From JACRLV01 sp045863555 (GTDB taxonomy: Bacteria > Planctomycetota > Phycisphaerae > UBA1845 > Fen-1342): a DNA stretch of 64,000 bases. A model generated the notes under the pieces. It had not been told where the DNA came from. It did not search any database and worked only from the letters and a program-made list of their open reading frames with translations. Where the stretch lies: assembly GCA_045863555.1 (NCBI GenBank), contig BTUU01000006.1, forward strand, positions 1 through 64,000, written 5' to 3'. Position numbers and translations under genes: made by a program. Positions 46,151-54,496 of the stretch are shown piece by piece; the first letter of the stretch is position 1, and each line of letters begins with the position of its first letter.

Positions 46151-47038
46151 CTACGCAAAATCGAGGCCCAGGTCGAGCGCCGGAGCCGAGTGCGTGATCG
46201 CACCGACGGAGATGCGGTCGACGCCGGTGGCGGCGATGTCGCCGACCGTGTCGAGATTCACGCCGCCGCTGGCTTCGAGGGCGACGCGGCCCCGGAGGCC
46301 GAGCGAATCGCGGAGCGCAACCGCCTCGCGCAGCTTCTCGCAACGGAAGTTATCGCAAAGCACGTAGTCGATGCCCACAACCTTGAGCACTTCGGCGAGC
46401 TGGTCGAGCGAATCCACCTCAACCCCGACGAATGCGGGCTTGGGACCATTCGAGAGTTCGTTGAGCATCTCGAACAGCGTCTGGGCGAGGCGCTCGGTGA
46501 GGATGCCGGCGATGTGGTTGTCCTTGATGAGCACCGCGTCGTAGAGACCGAACCGGTGGTTCGTTCCGCCGCCGCAGCGGACCGCGTACTTGTCGAGTTC
46601 GCGCCAGCCGGGCAGGGTCTTGCGCGTATCGAGGATTTCGACGTGTGGTGAACGGTGCTTCGCCCGGTCGACGTACTCCCGCGTGAGCGTCGCCACGCCG
46701 CTGAGGCGGCAGAGGAAATTGAGCAGCGTGCGCTCCAGTGCCAGCACGGCCGCGCGCGGTCCGCTGATCGTCAGGACCCGGCCGCCGCCCGAAACCCGCG
46801 CTCCGTCCTCGACGGCCGGCGACAGCGCGAATTCGGTCTCCAATCGGTCCTCGAATGCCCGGCTGATCAGCGGCGTCAGCGCGAGGCCGGCGACGACGCC
46901 CGGCGCGCGGGCGACGACGTGAGCGGTGATGGGGCCGTCGGGCTCAGCGAGAAGGCGTGACGTCAGGTCGCCCGCGCGGCCGAGGTCTTCTTCAACCGCG
47001 GCGCGGACGAGTTGCTCGGTGATCGGCGACCAGTTCAT
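46151..47038 (-). CDS. nadC: Nicotinate-nucleotide pyrophosphorylase (carboxylating)
   Basis: Makes nicotinate mononucleotide from quinolinate and PRPP in NAD synthesis. 295 residues with EDLGRAGDLTSRLL at the N-terminus, LDTRKTLPGWRELDKYAVRCGGGTNHRFGLYDAVLIKDNH as the active-site region, VEVDSLDQL, LCDNF, and the phosphate loop ALEASGGVNLDTV and GVDRISVGAITHS. Length is normal. Its ATG overlaps the yacG stop by ATGA, so it is coupled to yacG and the sigma factor. Confidence 0.96.
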   Translation of the reverse strand: MNWSPITEQLVRAAVEEDLGRAGDLTSRLLAEPDGPITAHVVARAPGVVAGLALTPLISRAFEDRLETEFALSPAVEDGARVSGGGRVLTISGPRAAVLALERTLLNFLCRLSGVATLTREYVDRAKHRSPHVEILDTRKTLPGWRELDKYAVRCGGGTNHRFGLYDAVLIKDNHIAGILTERLAQTLFEMLNELSNGPKPAFVGVEVDSLDQLAEVLKVVGIDYVLCDNFRCEKLREAVALRDSLGLRGRVALEASGGVNLDTVGDIAATGVDRISVGAITHSAPALDLGLDFA

Positions 47039-47274
47039 TCCCGCATCATATCGGCGGGCGAATTGGGCAGGGGTTCTGACAGGGCGGTCGCGTCTTCATC
47101 GGTCAGCGGCCGGCTGATCGAGTACTGCCCGGTGAACCAGCGGCCGAGATCGACCATCTTGCAGCGGGGCGAGCAGAAGGGAAACTCCGGCGGCGGCGGG
47201 TTGCTCGCCGCGAAGGGAGTGTTGCAGTTCGGGCAGGTGTGCTTGGGCACGATGGGCATCCTTGCGTCCATCAT
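47035..47274 (-). CDS. yacG: DNA gyrase inhibitor family zinc protein YacG
   Basis: About 79 residues; ATGs at 47274, 47271 and 47259 are all in frame and the choice is uncertain. The YacG zinc finger is complete: CPNCNTPF, then FPFCSPRCKMVDLGRWFTGQY. The E. coli protein binds GyrB. It lies between the sigma-factor gene (14 bases) and nadC (4-base overlap). The tail is acidic. Confidence 0.88.
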   Translation of the reverse strand: MMDARMPIVPKHTCPNCNTPFAASNPPPPEFPFCSPRCKMVDLGRWFTGQYSISRPLTDEDATALSEPLPNSPADMMRE

Positions 47275-47288
47275 CCGCCGCGGCGCGG

Positions 47289-48182
47289 CTAGATGTACTC
47301 CTTGACGTAGTCTTCGAGCTTCTTCTTGGCTTCCTTCTCGATCTGGCGGACGCGCTCGCGCGTCAGGCCGACGGCCTCGCCGATCTCCTTGAGCGTGAGG
47401 CGCTTGCCGTTCTTCTGCGTGATGCCGTAGCGCATCTTGAGGACCCTGGCTTCGCGATCGGTGATGCGCGAGAGCATCGCGCTGACGAAGTCGGCGTCGG
47501 ACTCGGTGAACAGCTCTTCGTGCGGCGAGGGCGTGCGCGTATCGGGCAGCGAGGCCGTGACCGACGTGCCATCCTCCGTCGAAGTCTCCTGCGTCGGGCA
47601 GGTGCACGCGCGGATCGCCTGCGAGATGGCCTGGGCCTTGCGCGGCGAGATATCCATGTGCTGGGCAATTTCCTGCATCGAGGGCGGCCGGCCCAGCGAC
47701 TCCTCCAGTTCGCGGACGGCAAGCTTCATGTGACCGATCTGTTCCATCAGGTAGCTGGGAATGTGAATCATCTGCGACGCACTCTGGACCGCCCGGCGAA
47801 TCGCCTGGTCGATCCAGTAGCTCGCGTAGGTGCTGAAACGCGAACCGACGGTGGGGTCGAAGCGGTCGACGGCGTTGACGAGACCGACGTTACCCTCGTT
47901 GACGAGATCCTCCATCGGCAGGCCGCGGTTGCGGAAGTGTTTGGCCACGCTGATGACGAGGCGCAGGTTGGCCTGGATCATGTGCTCGCGAGCCTCCGCG
48001 GCGTCGCGCTGGATCGCCTCGTACTCCGCGATCGTGAGGTCACCCTGGGCAAGCCGGGAATCCGCGCCCGCCGCCGCCTGGACGCGTGCGCCGAGCTCCT
48101 TCTCCTCATCCGCCGTGAGGAGCCGGTAATTCTTGATCTGCTTCAGGTAGTCACCCAGAGCAGAGTCGAGCTTCGACGCCAT
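47289..48182 (-). CDS. RpoD-family RNA polymerase sigma factor, short form
   Basis: 297 residues from ATG 48182 with GCGAGGG 8 bases upstream. Region 1.2 (ALGDYLKQIKNYRLLTADEEKELG), region 2 with the core-binding and -10 recognition helices (DLVNEGNVGLVNAVDRFDP, RFSTYASYWIDQAIRRAV), region 3, and region 4 with the -35 helix-turn-helix (TLKEIGEAVGLTRERVRQIEKEAKKKL). Region 1.1 is absent, so it is more like a group 2/RpoS-type or compact primary sigma factor. First gene of the sigma-yacG-nadC run. Confidence 0.93.
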   Translation of the reverse strand: MASKLDSALGDYLKQIKNYRLLTADEEKELGARVQAAAGADSRLAQGDLTIAEYEAIQRDAAEAREHMIQANLRLVISVAKHFRNRGLPMEDLVNEGNVGLVNAVDRFDPTVGSRFSTYASYWIDQAIRRAVQSASQMIHIPSYLMEQIGHMKLAVRELEESLGRPPSMQEIAQHMDISPRKAQAISQAIRACTCPTQETSTEDGTSVTASLPDTRTPSPHEELFTESDADFVSAMLSRITDREARVLKMRYGITQKNGKRLTLKEIGEAVGLTRERVRQIEKEAKKKLEDYVKEYI

Positions 48183-48302
48183 TCGGAAAACCCTCGCATT
48201 TCCCCGCCGACAGGTCACGACGATCCTCGGCGACGAGGCGCCGGTTTCGACGGTCTATCGGCGTATCGGGTTTCGGCCCGGCGGAGATCACTCCTGCGCG
48301 GG

Positions 48303-48308
48303 ACTATA
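48303..48308 (-). promoter_or_regulatory. -10 element before the sigma-factor gene
   Basis: TATAGT on the minus strand, about 120 bases upstream of the sigma-factor start; the -35 match (CTGTCC at 17 bases) is poor. Confidence 0.35.
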
Positions 48309-48393
48309 CCACGGCGGCCGCCCGCGGACAGCCTTTATCAGGCGCTGGCTGAGCCGAACGCCCGAGATTGTTGTCCCGGGTCAGATCGGCCCG

Positions 48394-48996
48394 TCACGCC
48401 CCGCGGCCCGCAATTTCGGCCAGTTTTTCGAGCAGCGGCCGGATTCGCTCAACCGGCAGCCCGACTACGTTCGAGAAGCTCCCGTCGATGCGATCAACCA
48501 GTCGATCGCCGACGTCCTGAATTCCGTACGCGCCGGCCTTGCCCCGCCAGTCCTCGGAGGCCAAGTACTCCTCCCGCACCGCGGGATCATCGCGCATCCA
48601 CACCCGCGTGACGTCGCGGCAAATCATTCTATTCAGCAGCCCCCCGTCGGGATTCACGAAAACCGCGGCGATTCCCGTGATTACGCGCGACTCATGCCGG
48701 CCTTGCAGTTCGAGCATCTCTCGCGCGGCGTCAGTCGTCTCCGCCTTGGCCAGCAGCCGGCCGGCACAGGCGACGACCGTATCGGCCCCCAGGACCCAGC
48801 GGCCAGGCGTCTGGTCGGCGACGGCGCGGGCCTTGAAGTATGCGACGGCCTCCGCCCAGCTGCCTCCGGAGACGCCCGGCGGCGGGTCGGCGGGCTCTTC
48901 GAGCGGCGACGGGACGACCTCGAAGGTGATCCCAAGATCGCGCAGGATCTCGCGGCGGCGCGGACTCGCGGAAGCCAGGATGAGTGGAGGCGTCAA
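48394..48996 (-). CDS. maf: Maf-family nucleotide pyrophosphatase
   Basis: 200 residues matching Maf/YhdE, which hydrolyses non-canonical or dTTP/UTP-type nucleotides and has been tied to septum control. Motifs: ILASASPRRREIL at the N-terminus, VLGADTVVACAGRLLAK, RHESRVITGIAAV, EEYLASEDWRGKAGAYGIQ, and the C-terminal IDGSFSNVVGLPVERI. Length is usual. It is divergent from the endonuclease IV gene with 59 bases between. Confidence 0.95.
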   Translation of the reverse strand: MTPPLILASASPRRREILRDLGITFEVVPSPLEEPADPPPGVSGGSWAEAVAYFKARAVADQTPGRWVLGADTVVACAGRLLAKAETTDAAREMLELQGRHESRVITGIAAVFVNPDGGLLNRMICRDVTRVWMRDDPAVREEYLASEDWRGKAGAYGIQDVGDRLVDRIDGSFSNVVGLPVERIRPLLEKLAEIAGRGA

Positions 48997-49055
48997 TGAA
49001 ATACCCCGACGTGCCCGATTGACCGGAAAGTGCGCCCGGCATTACAAAGCGCGAC

Positions 49056-50096
49056 ATGGCGAAGGTCAAACGGGCGGCAAGAAAGTCCGCTCCGAAAAAG
49101 GCGGCGAAGGGACGCGATCCGGCACAAAAAACTGCGGCGGCGCCACGGACGCCGAAATCTACGAGAAAAACGCATGCGTCACCGGCTTTGCCGGCCGCGC
49201 GCGGCGCGGTCCCCCTGCCCGCACCATCCGCCCCGTCGCCGCGCTGTTTTGGGTCCCATCTGTCGATTGCCGGCGGCCTGCACAACGCTGTTGACGGCGC
49301 GCGGCGACTCGGGCTGCAGACCGTGCAAGTGTTTGTGAAAAACCAGCGGCAATGGGTCGCCCCACCGCTGAAGGCTGAAGACATCGAGACATGGAAGGCA
49401 CGGTGTGCGAGCGCGCCATTCGGGCCGACCGTCGCGCATGCGACGTACCTGATCAACCTGGCTTCCGGCGACGAGGCGCTGCGCATCCGCAGCCGCGACG
49501 CCTTTGCGGATGAACTTCTGCGATGCTCGTCGCTGGGCATCCCGTACCTCGTCGTCCATCCGGGCGCGGCCGGGGAACAGCCGGTCGAGACGGCGATCGC
49601 GAACGTGAGCCGTTCGCTGGATGAGATCTTCGACGCCCACCCCGGCATCACGGCGATGCCGCTGCTGGAGACAACAGCGGGCCAGGGAACAACGCTCGGC
49701 CGGGCGGTCGAGGAATTGGGTTCCATGATCCACGGAACCCGCTGCGCCGCACGGATCGGCGTCTGCGTCGACACGTGCCACGTTTTCGCGGCGGGATACG
49801 ACATCCGCGACCGCTCGCAATACGAAGATCTGATGGGCGCGGCCGACCGCGCGTTCGGGCTCCAGCGCATCCGCTGCCTGCACCTCAACGACAGCCGGGG
49901 CGAATGCGGCTCGCACCTCGACCGGCACGAGCACATCGGCTTGGGCCGGATCGGCGATGAGGGATTCGCACACGTCGTGAACGATCCGCGCCTGGCGGCG
50001 ATCCCGATGATCCTTGAAACCCCCAAGGATGAGCGCGACGACGGCGTCGACTGGGACACGGTGAACGTTAACCGCGTGCGTGGGCTCATCACCTGA
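49056..50096 (+). CDS. nfo: Endonuclease IV with basic N-terminal tail
   Basis: 346 residues. The AP-endonuclease TIM barrel starts near residue 64 (CFGSHLSIAGGLHNAV) and has metal-site motifs YLVVHPG, MPLLETTAGQGTTLG, GVCVDTCHVFAAGYD, CLHLNDSRGECGSHLDRHEHIGLG and MILETPKD. It cleaves DNA at abasic sites in base excision repair. Ahead of the barrel is a 60-residue Lys/Ala/Pro/Arg-rich tail, absent from typical Nfo (about 280 residues), which probably adds non-specific DNA binding. No good later start fits better. Confidence 0.93.
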   Translation: MAKVKRAARKSAPKKAAKGRDPAQKTAAAPRTPKSTRKTHASPALPAARGAVPLPAPSAPSPRCFGSHLSIAGGLHNAVDGARRLGLQTVQVFVKNQRQWVAPPLKAEDIETWKARCASAPFGPTVAHATYLINLASGDEALRIRSRDAFADELLRCSSLGIPYLVVHPGAAGEQPVETAIANVSRSLDEIFDAHPGITAMPLLETTAGQGTTLGRAVEELGSMIHGTRCAARIGVCVDTCHVFAAGYDIRDRSQYEDLMGAADRAFGLQRIRCLHLNDSRGECGSHLDRHEHIGLGRIGDEGFAHVVNDPRLAAIPMILETPKDERDDGVDWDTVNVNRVRGLIT

Positions 50097-50270
50097 GAAA
50101 TCTCCCGATCAGCTTGAATTTCCCCCGCTGCGACCCCGTCCGTTCAGTAGTAACAGACGTGCGGTCGCTGCTCCATCTCACGGCGGGCGGCGGCCCCCGT
50201 GCGCTCGTTATCAGGCGGGGTCCGGGATTCTCCATGCGCCCTCCAACCTTGGCCCGGCCCGGGTGTCCTC

Positions 50271-50885
50271 ATGGGTGGTGAACACGTGGATGTGCGCGGT
50301 TCCACGCTGGCTGGGCCAGACGATGAGACACTGGTTCGCCGGCTGGCCGCCGGGCAGCGGGAGGCGTTTGATGCGCTCGTGGAGCGGTATCAGCGGCGGG
50401 CGACGGCCGTGGCGAGCCGCCTGGTCGGCAACCTCCATGACGCCCTGGAGGTCGTCCAGGAAGCGTTCCTCCGCGCGTATCGGAACATCGGCTCCCTGGA
50501 GGACCCCGCCCGGTTCGGATCGTGGCTGCTGCGGATCGTCACGAACCTGGCGCTCAACTATCGTCGCGACCGGGCGGTCGGCGGGCCGCGGGTATCGCTG
50601 TCTGACTGCATTCTCGACGGCGACGAGTCGGGCGAGCAGCGCCTCCGCGACGGTGCCGAAGATCCACCCGGAGCGGAGATCGCTGCGGGCGAGCTGTCGG
50701 AGCGGCTGGAGCGGGCCATTGCAGCCCTGCCGCCTCAGCAGCGGGCGGCGCTGGTGCTCTTCAGCATTGAGTCGCTTCCGCAGAAGGAAGTCGCCGAAAT
50801 GCTGGATTGCAGCGTGGAGGCCGTGAAGTGGCATGTGTTTCAGGCCCGAAAGAAACTGAAGGAGCAACTGGCGGATTACTTCTGA
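50271..50885 (+). CDS. ECF-type RNA polymerase sigma factor
   Basis: 204 residues from ATG 50271. Region 2: DALVERYQRRATAVASRLVGNLHDALEVVQEAFLRAYRNI with the RFGSWLLRIVTNLALNYRR -10 recognition helix. Region 4: LPPQQRAALVLFSIESLPQKEVAEMLDCSVEAVKWHVFQARKKL. No region 3, as expected for ECF. The next gene encodes a likely anti-sigma membrane protein, 19 bases away, and a STN-domain protein follows, suggesting an envelope signal. Confidence 0.95.
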   Translation: MGGEHVDVRGSTLAGPDDETLVRRLAAGQREAFDALVERYQRRATAVASRLVGNLHDALEVVQEAFLRAYRNIGSLEDPARFGSWLLRIVTNLALNYRRDRAVGGPRVSLSDCILDGDESGEQRLRDGAEDPPGAEIAAGELSERLERAIAALPPQQRAALVLFSIESLPQKEVAEMLDCSVEAVKWHVFQARKKLKEQLADYF

Positions 50886-50904
50886 ACCGGCCCGTGGATA
50901 GAAC

Positions 50905-51615
50905 ATGACGCGCGACGAATTCGAATTTCTGCTTTCGCAATGGCTCGACGAGCCGGACCGCGCCGATCTGGTCGCGGCCGTCGCCGAGGCCGTCGCGGCC
51001 GCGCCGGAGCTTGCGACCGTGCGCGACGAGTGGATGCAGTTCGATCGTGCGACGCGGAAAGCGGTCGTGCAACTGCCGCAGATCGACTGGCAGCGCCAGG
51101 CAGAGCACATTCGGACGATGCTCGTCAGCGGTGATGAGACCGCCGAACAGACTGATGCGCGGCTCGACAATCTGCTAAACGCATTGCCGAGCCCGGCCGT
51201 CGATTGGGAGCGGCTACGCGGCCGAATCGCGTCGGCGGCGCACGGAACGAGGCGCGGGCGACGGTCGTATCGCGCAGCGTGGACGGCGGCGCTCACGGCG
51301 GCCGCGGCGATCGTCGCGTTCATCGTGCTGCGTCCGTTGATGCCGGGCGGCGTGCAGCCGCCGCCGGCGATGGTGGCGGCGGCGGTGGTGCAGCGATCTT
51401 CGCCGGTCGCATTCGGCGGTTCGACGCAGGTGCACGTGACGGTCGGTCGCGTCGCGGGCGAATCGCAAGCATCGCCCGAGCCGGCCGTCGAGAGCGAGTT
51501 TTTCCTGATGATCGATCCTGCGCCATCGGAGTCGGCGACGCGGACTTCCACGATAGCCAATGAGAACGAACCGCGACTCGCGCGGGCTGATGGACCACGG
51601 GCGACGATCGACTGA
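50905..51615 (+). CDS. Single-pass membrane protein, putative anti-sigma factor
   Basis: 236 residues: a cytoplasmic N-terminal 125 with two similar helical blocks (FEFLLSQWLDEP; DARLDNLLNALPSP), a basic stretch (GTRRGRRSYR), one membrane helix (AAWTAALTAAAAIVAFIVL) and an extracytoplasmic Pro/Ala/Ser-rich end. This topology and its place directly after an ECF sigma gene suggest an anti-sigma factor. It lacks an obvious zinc-type HxxxCxxC motif. Confidence 0.7.
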   Translation: MTRDEFEFLLSQWLDEPDRADLVAAVAEAVAAAPELATVRDEWMQFDRATRKAVVQLPQIDWQRQAEHIRTMLVSGDETAEQTDARLDNLLNALPSPAVDWERLRGRIASAAHGTRRGRRSYRAAWTAALTAAAAIVAFIVLRPLMPGGVQPPPAMVAAAVVQRSSPVAFGGSTQVHVTVGRVAGESQASPEPAVESEFFLMIDPAPSESATRTSTIANENEPRLARADGPRATID

Positions 51616-51647
51616 TGTGAAGAGGCACCGCAAGAAGGCGGATCACC

Positions 51648-52754
51648 ATGCATATGCGTAAACAACTCATCACCTGGCTCGCTCCGCTCATCGCGATTTC
51701 GATCGGTGTTTCGACCGCGGTGGCCCAGCTCCCGCGCGATTTGATCGAGCAGGCGCTCGACCAGCCGCTCGAATCGCTGGAAATCGAGGCGGGGCCGGTT
51801 CTCAAGACGCTGGAGACGCTCGGCGAAAAGACCGGCCTTCGGTTCGTCATGGAGCCGCCGGTTGTCGATCTGATGCCGTACGGCGAGCAGACGAGCGTCG
51901 GGGTGACCATCAGGAACGCGAGCGTACGCAACGGGCTGGCGCAGGTCTTCGACGGGCTCGGCCTCCAGACGGAGATCGTCGGCGACCGCGTGCTGGTCGT
52001 GCCGTCGCCGATGCTGGCGCGGCTGGGGCGGCGGCTGACCATCGAAGAAGTCAACCTGCTCGGCAAACTCAGCCAGGGACCGCTCAGCGGGCGCGACCTG
52101 CCGATTGAAATCCGCATCGATCCGCAGAGTAAGCCGCGCGAGCGATTCGATGCCGCGGTTGCACAGATCGCCGCGGGCAATGCCGTGCGACAACTGGAGT
52201 CCGTCGCGACGACGATGACGTGGTCGTGGCACGTCGACGGTGCGGCCGTCGTGATCGAGCGGCGGCAGGACGAGTTTCGGCGACGGCTGGACTGGCCGGT
52301 CGATCTCTCGTACCAGCGTGCGCCGCTGGACCGCGTGCTTGTGGATCTCGGGCTGAAGATCGGCGTGACGATGCTCTTCGAACCGGGGAGTCTGAAGGCG
52401 ATCGACGCGCGGGATCGAGCGGTGGATCTCATCCAGCGCGGCATCAGCGTTCGGCAGACGCTGGAGCGGCTGTGCGGGAACACGGGGCTGCGGTACGAGG
52501 TGACGGACGACGGCGTGAAGATCACGCGGCCGGCCGGCGGGGATGCGATCCCGGGCGGGCGGGCGGACCAGATCCGCGTGAGCGTCGAGGTGCGGCCGGG
52601 CGTGACGGTGGACGGGTACATCCGGGCGGAGAGCCTGCCGGAAGAGCTGCGGGCGGAGTGGAGCCGGCGCGTGCGCGAGCTGCTGGGCGGGCAGCCGTCC
52701 CCGGCTGCAATGCCGGCCCTGGTCGAACCCGAGCGCGTGGGCGGGCAGCCGTAA
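51648..52754 (+). CDS. Secreted protein with two STN-like domains
   Basis: 368 residues with a signal peptide (LIAISIGVSTAVAQ). Two segments resemble the secretin/TonB short N-terminal (STN) fold: about 45-120 (LKTLETLGEKTGLRFVM...VTIRNASVRNGLAQVFDGLGLQTEIV) and about 225-300 (LDRVLVDLGLKIGVTMLF...SVRQTLERLCGNTGLRYEVT). There is no secretin barrel or TonB box. It may sense or pass an envelope signal to the preceding putative anti-sigma factor, or be a periplasmic adaptor. Function is inferred. Confidence 0.7.
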   Translation: MHMRKQLITWLAPLIAISIGVSTAVAQLPRDLIEQALDQPLESLEIEAGPVLKTLETLGEKTGLRFVMEPPVVDLMPYGEQTSVGVTIRNASVRNGLAQVFDGLGLQTEIVGDRVLVVPSPMLARLGRRLTIEEVNLLGKLSQGPLSGRDLPIEIRIDPQSKPRERFDAAVAQIAAGNAVRQLESVATTMTWSWHVDGAAVVIERRQDEFRRRLDWPVDLSYQRAPLDRVLVDLGLKIGVTMLFEPGSLKAIDARDRAVDLIQRGISVRQTLERLCGNTGLRYEVTDDGVKITRPAGGDAIPGGRADQIRVSVEVRPGVTVDGYIRAESLPEELRAEWSRRVRELLGGQPSPAAMPALVEPERVGGQP

Positions 52755-53039
52755 CGTTCTTTTGATCGAATTTCGAGTGAATGCCGTTTCAAGATGCTCA
52801 TCGGTGTGTGTACTCGATTTGATCATCTTCCGATAATGTCGCGGTTCTGAACGCCACGATCGTGTGTGGGAAATTCCACAGGACCGTGAATTGAGCATCT
52901 TCGTCTCGCTCGCGACCGTTGGCGACCTCCTGCGATCGTCCTTCCCGGAAATTATCGCGCGGCCGACGGCGTCGAGCGTGCTGGCGCGCGGAGTTGGCGA
53001 TGGCTGGCGCGAATTGTCGCTGAATCGCGCGAAAGTGCG

Positions 53040-53579
53040 TTATCGACGCGCGGCGTCGCTCACATGGAGCGGGCTGCCACATTCCGGGCAGCGGCCGGAG
53101 ACGTTGCCGGTGAGGTTGTAGCCGCACGATCGGCAGGTATTCGGGGTGGGTTTGCTCCAGCGAATCAGGAAGAGGCAGGCGAGACCGAAGAGAGTGAGGA
53201 GCGGAGCCCAGGCGGGGATGACCCTGACCCTTTGAGCACTGAACGGCGCGTAGAATGCAAACGATCGGAATCCTCCAAGGTCGAAAAGCACCATGAGTTT
53301 CGGAGGTAGCGGGGGCAGATTCGCGATTTTCGGGTAGTCGCTGCTGAGGATGCCAACGTGAATGTCGGAGCTGATCGGCACGCTTAGCCAGTGTCCAAGC
53401 ATTGGATCGGCGTTTCGTTCGCCTGAGGCGGCGATCAGTACGCCGCAGCCGACGACCCAAAAGGCTAGCCACATGCCGGCGAAGATGAGGAACAGGCGGC
53501 CGATCCGAAGGCGCCACGTCGTGCGCGGGCGGTAGGCGGGGTCGGCATTGTGAGAGCGCGGCGCCTCATGGCTGTCCAT
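53040..53579 (-). CDS. Two-helix membrane protein with C-terminal zinc ribbon
   Basis: 179 residues from ATG 53579; a GTG at 53585 is possible. Two membrane segments (LFLIFAGMWLAFWVVGCGVL and VIPAWAPLLTLFGLACLFLI), a soluble middle, and at the C-terminus the zinc ribbon CRSCGYNLTGNVSGRCPECG. Its start overlaps the end of the upstream gene. Last gene of a minus-strand run of three. Confidence 0.75.
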   Translation of the reverse strand: MDSHEAPRSHNADPAYRPRTTWRLRIGRLFLIFAGMWLAFWVVGCGVLIAASGERNADPMLGHWLSVPISSDIHVGILSSDYPKIANLPPLPPKLMVLFDLGGFRSFAFYAPFSAQRVRVIPAWAPLLTLFGLACLFLIRWSKPTPNTCRSCGYNLTGNVSGRCPECGSPLHVSDAARR

Positions 53580-53913
53580 CGACACGCTCCGTACGCGGGT
53601 GATCGGAGGCGTAGCGCGTCTTGGCGTTTGCCGCGGCCGTGTTCATGTTCCAGAGCGAGAGACTGACGAGCGCTGCGCTGGAGAGGATCGCGACTCGAAT
53701 CAGCCACCACCGCGCGCCGGTTACTGTGTGTCGATTGACGAAGAGAAGGACCCCTGCGCAGAGCGCCATTATTCCGCCGATCGGCGAAACGAAGAAATCA
53801 ACAACACCGCCGATGAGGACCGCCGCGGTCGTGCAGGTGACGAGTGTCGACGCGACGAGGAGCGCGAGGGCGATTCGGATTGTTGGCGATTTCACGTGCG
53901 CTGTCCGTTCCAC
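53566..53913 (-). CDS. Small three-helix membrane protein
   Basis: 115 residues from a GTG that follows AAGGTGA by 5 bases. Three hydrophobic segments (IALALLVASTLVTCTTAAVLI, FFVSPIGGIMALCAGVLLFV, WLIRVAILSSAALVSLSLW). It begins directly after the stop of the zinc-ribbon gene (53914) and its end overlaps the next gene. An alternative GTG is at 53895. No family recognised. Confidence 0.65.
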   Translation of the reverse strand: MERTAHVKSPTIRIALALLVASTLVTCTTAAVLIGGVVDFFVSPIGGIMALCAGVLLFVNRHTVTGARWWLIRVAILSSAALVSLSLWNMNTAAANAKTRYASDHPRTERVDGQP

Positions 53914-54336
53914 CTATTTCACCTTGAACTGCCGGCGTATCCAGCAGAAAGGCCAGAAGCCGGCAGGGAGCGGGCGCAGTCTTCTCGGGCTTTCTGTCAG
54001 ATCGTCCGGCCAAATGCCGCAACCCGGAACGCCGATCGGTCCAAGTTTCACGAGCGGTGGATCGACGGCAGCTTCCTCAGCGTCCCGGTCGGCCGCAGTG
54101 TCAACCCGCCAGTTGGCGCGGCGCAGCATCTCGTCGTGGTCGAAGAGACGGCCGCAGTCTGGGCACGCGTTCGTGTCGACACGCGTCAGGTCGCAGTCGC
54201 AGGCCGGGCAGTAGATCGACTTCAGGCTTTCGACGCGCTCTCGGCAAACCGCGCGGCCGCACTCCGGACACCGGCCGGAGACGTTTCCGGTGAGGTTGTA
54301 GCCGCAGGACCAGCAGCGAAGCCCTTCGTCGTTCAG
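53914..54336 (-). CDS. Double zinc-ribbon protein, probable CTG start
   Basis: About 140 residues. The frame codes for a zinc ribbon CWSCGYNLTGNVSGRCPECG, a second one (CPACDCDLTRVDTNACPDCG), and an acidic-to-basic tail ending IRRQFKVK. Between an in-frame stop at 54342 and ATG 54129 there is no ATG, GTG or TTG before the ribbons; CTG 54336 has GAGGTGA just upstream, a very strong ribosome site. If the protein started at ATG 54129 both ribbons would be lost, so CTG is preferred. Confidence 0.6.
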   Translation of the reverse strand: MNDEGLRCWSCGYNLTGNVSGRCPECGRAVCRERVESLKSIYCPACDCDLTRVDTNACPDCGRLFDHDEMLRRANWRVDTAADRDAEEAAVDPPLVKLGPIGVPGCGIWPDDLTESPRRLRPLPAGFWPFCWIRRQFKVK

Positions 54337-54496
54337 GGTTCACCTCGCCTGGAAGGTGAGCAGTCGGACAGCGCAGCATACCGCGGAAAAGTCCGGGCGT
54401 AGACCGGGACCCCAGCGCGGCTTTCGCAGCGTGTGCTTCGCGGATACCCTCACGTTGCCGCCGAGGGGACACAATTCGGCGGTGCGAGGGCGCGGC

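Noticed and set aside
50211..52898. An 895-codon minus-strand frame
   Set aside because: It covers the ECF sigma, membrane protein and STN genes antisense; long stop-free shadows are expected at this GC content.
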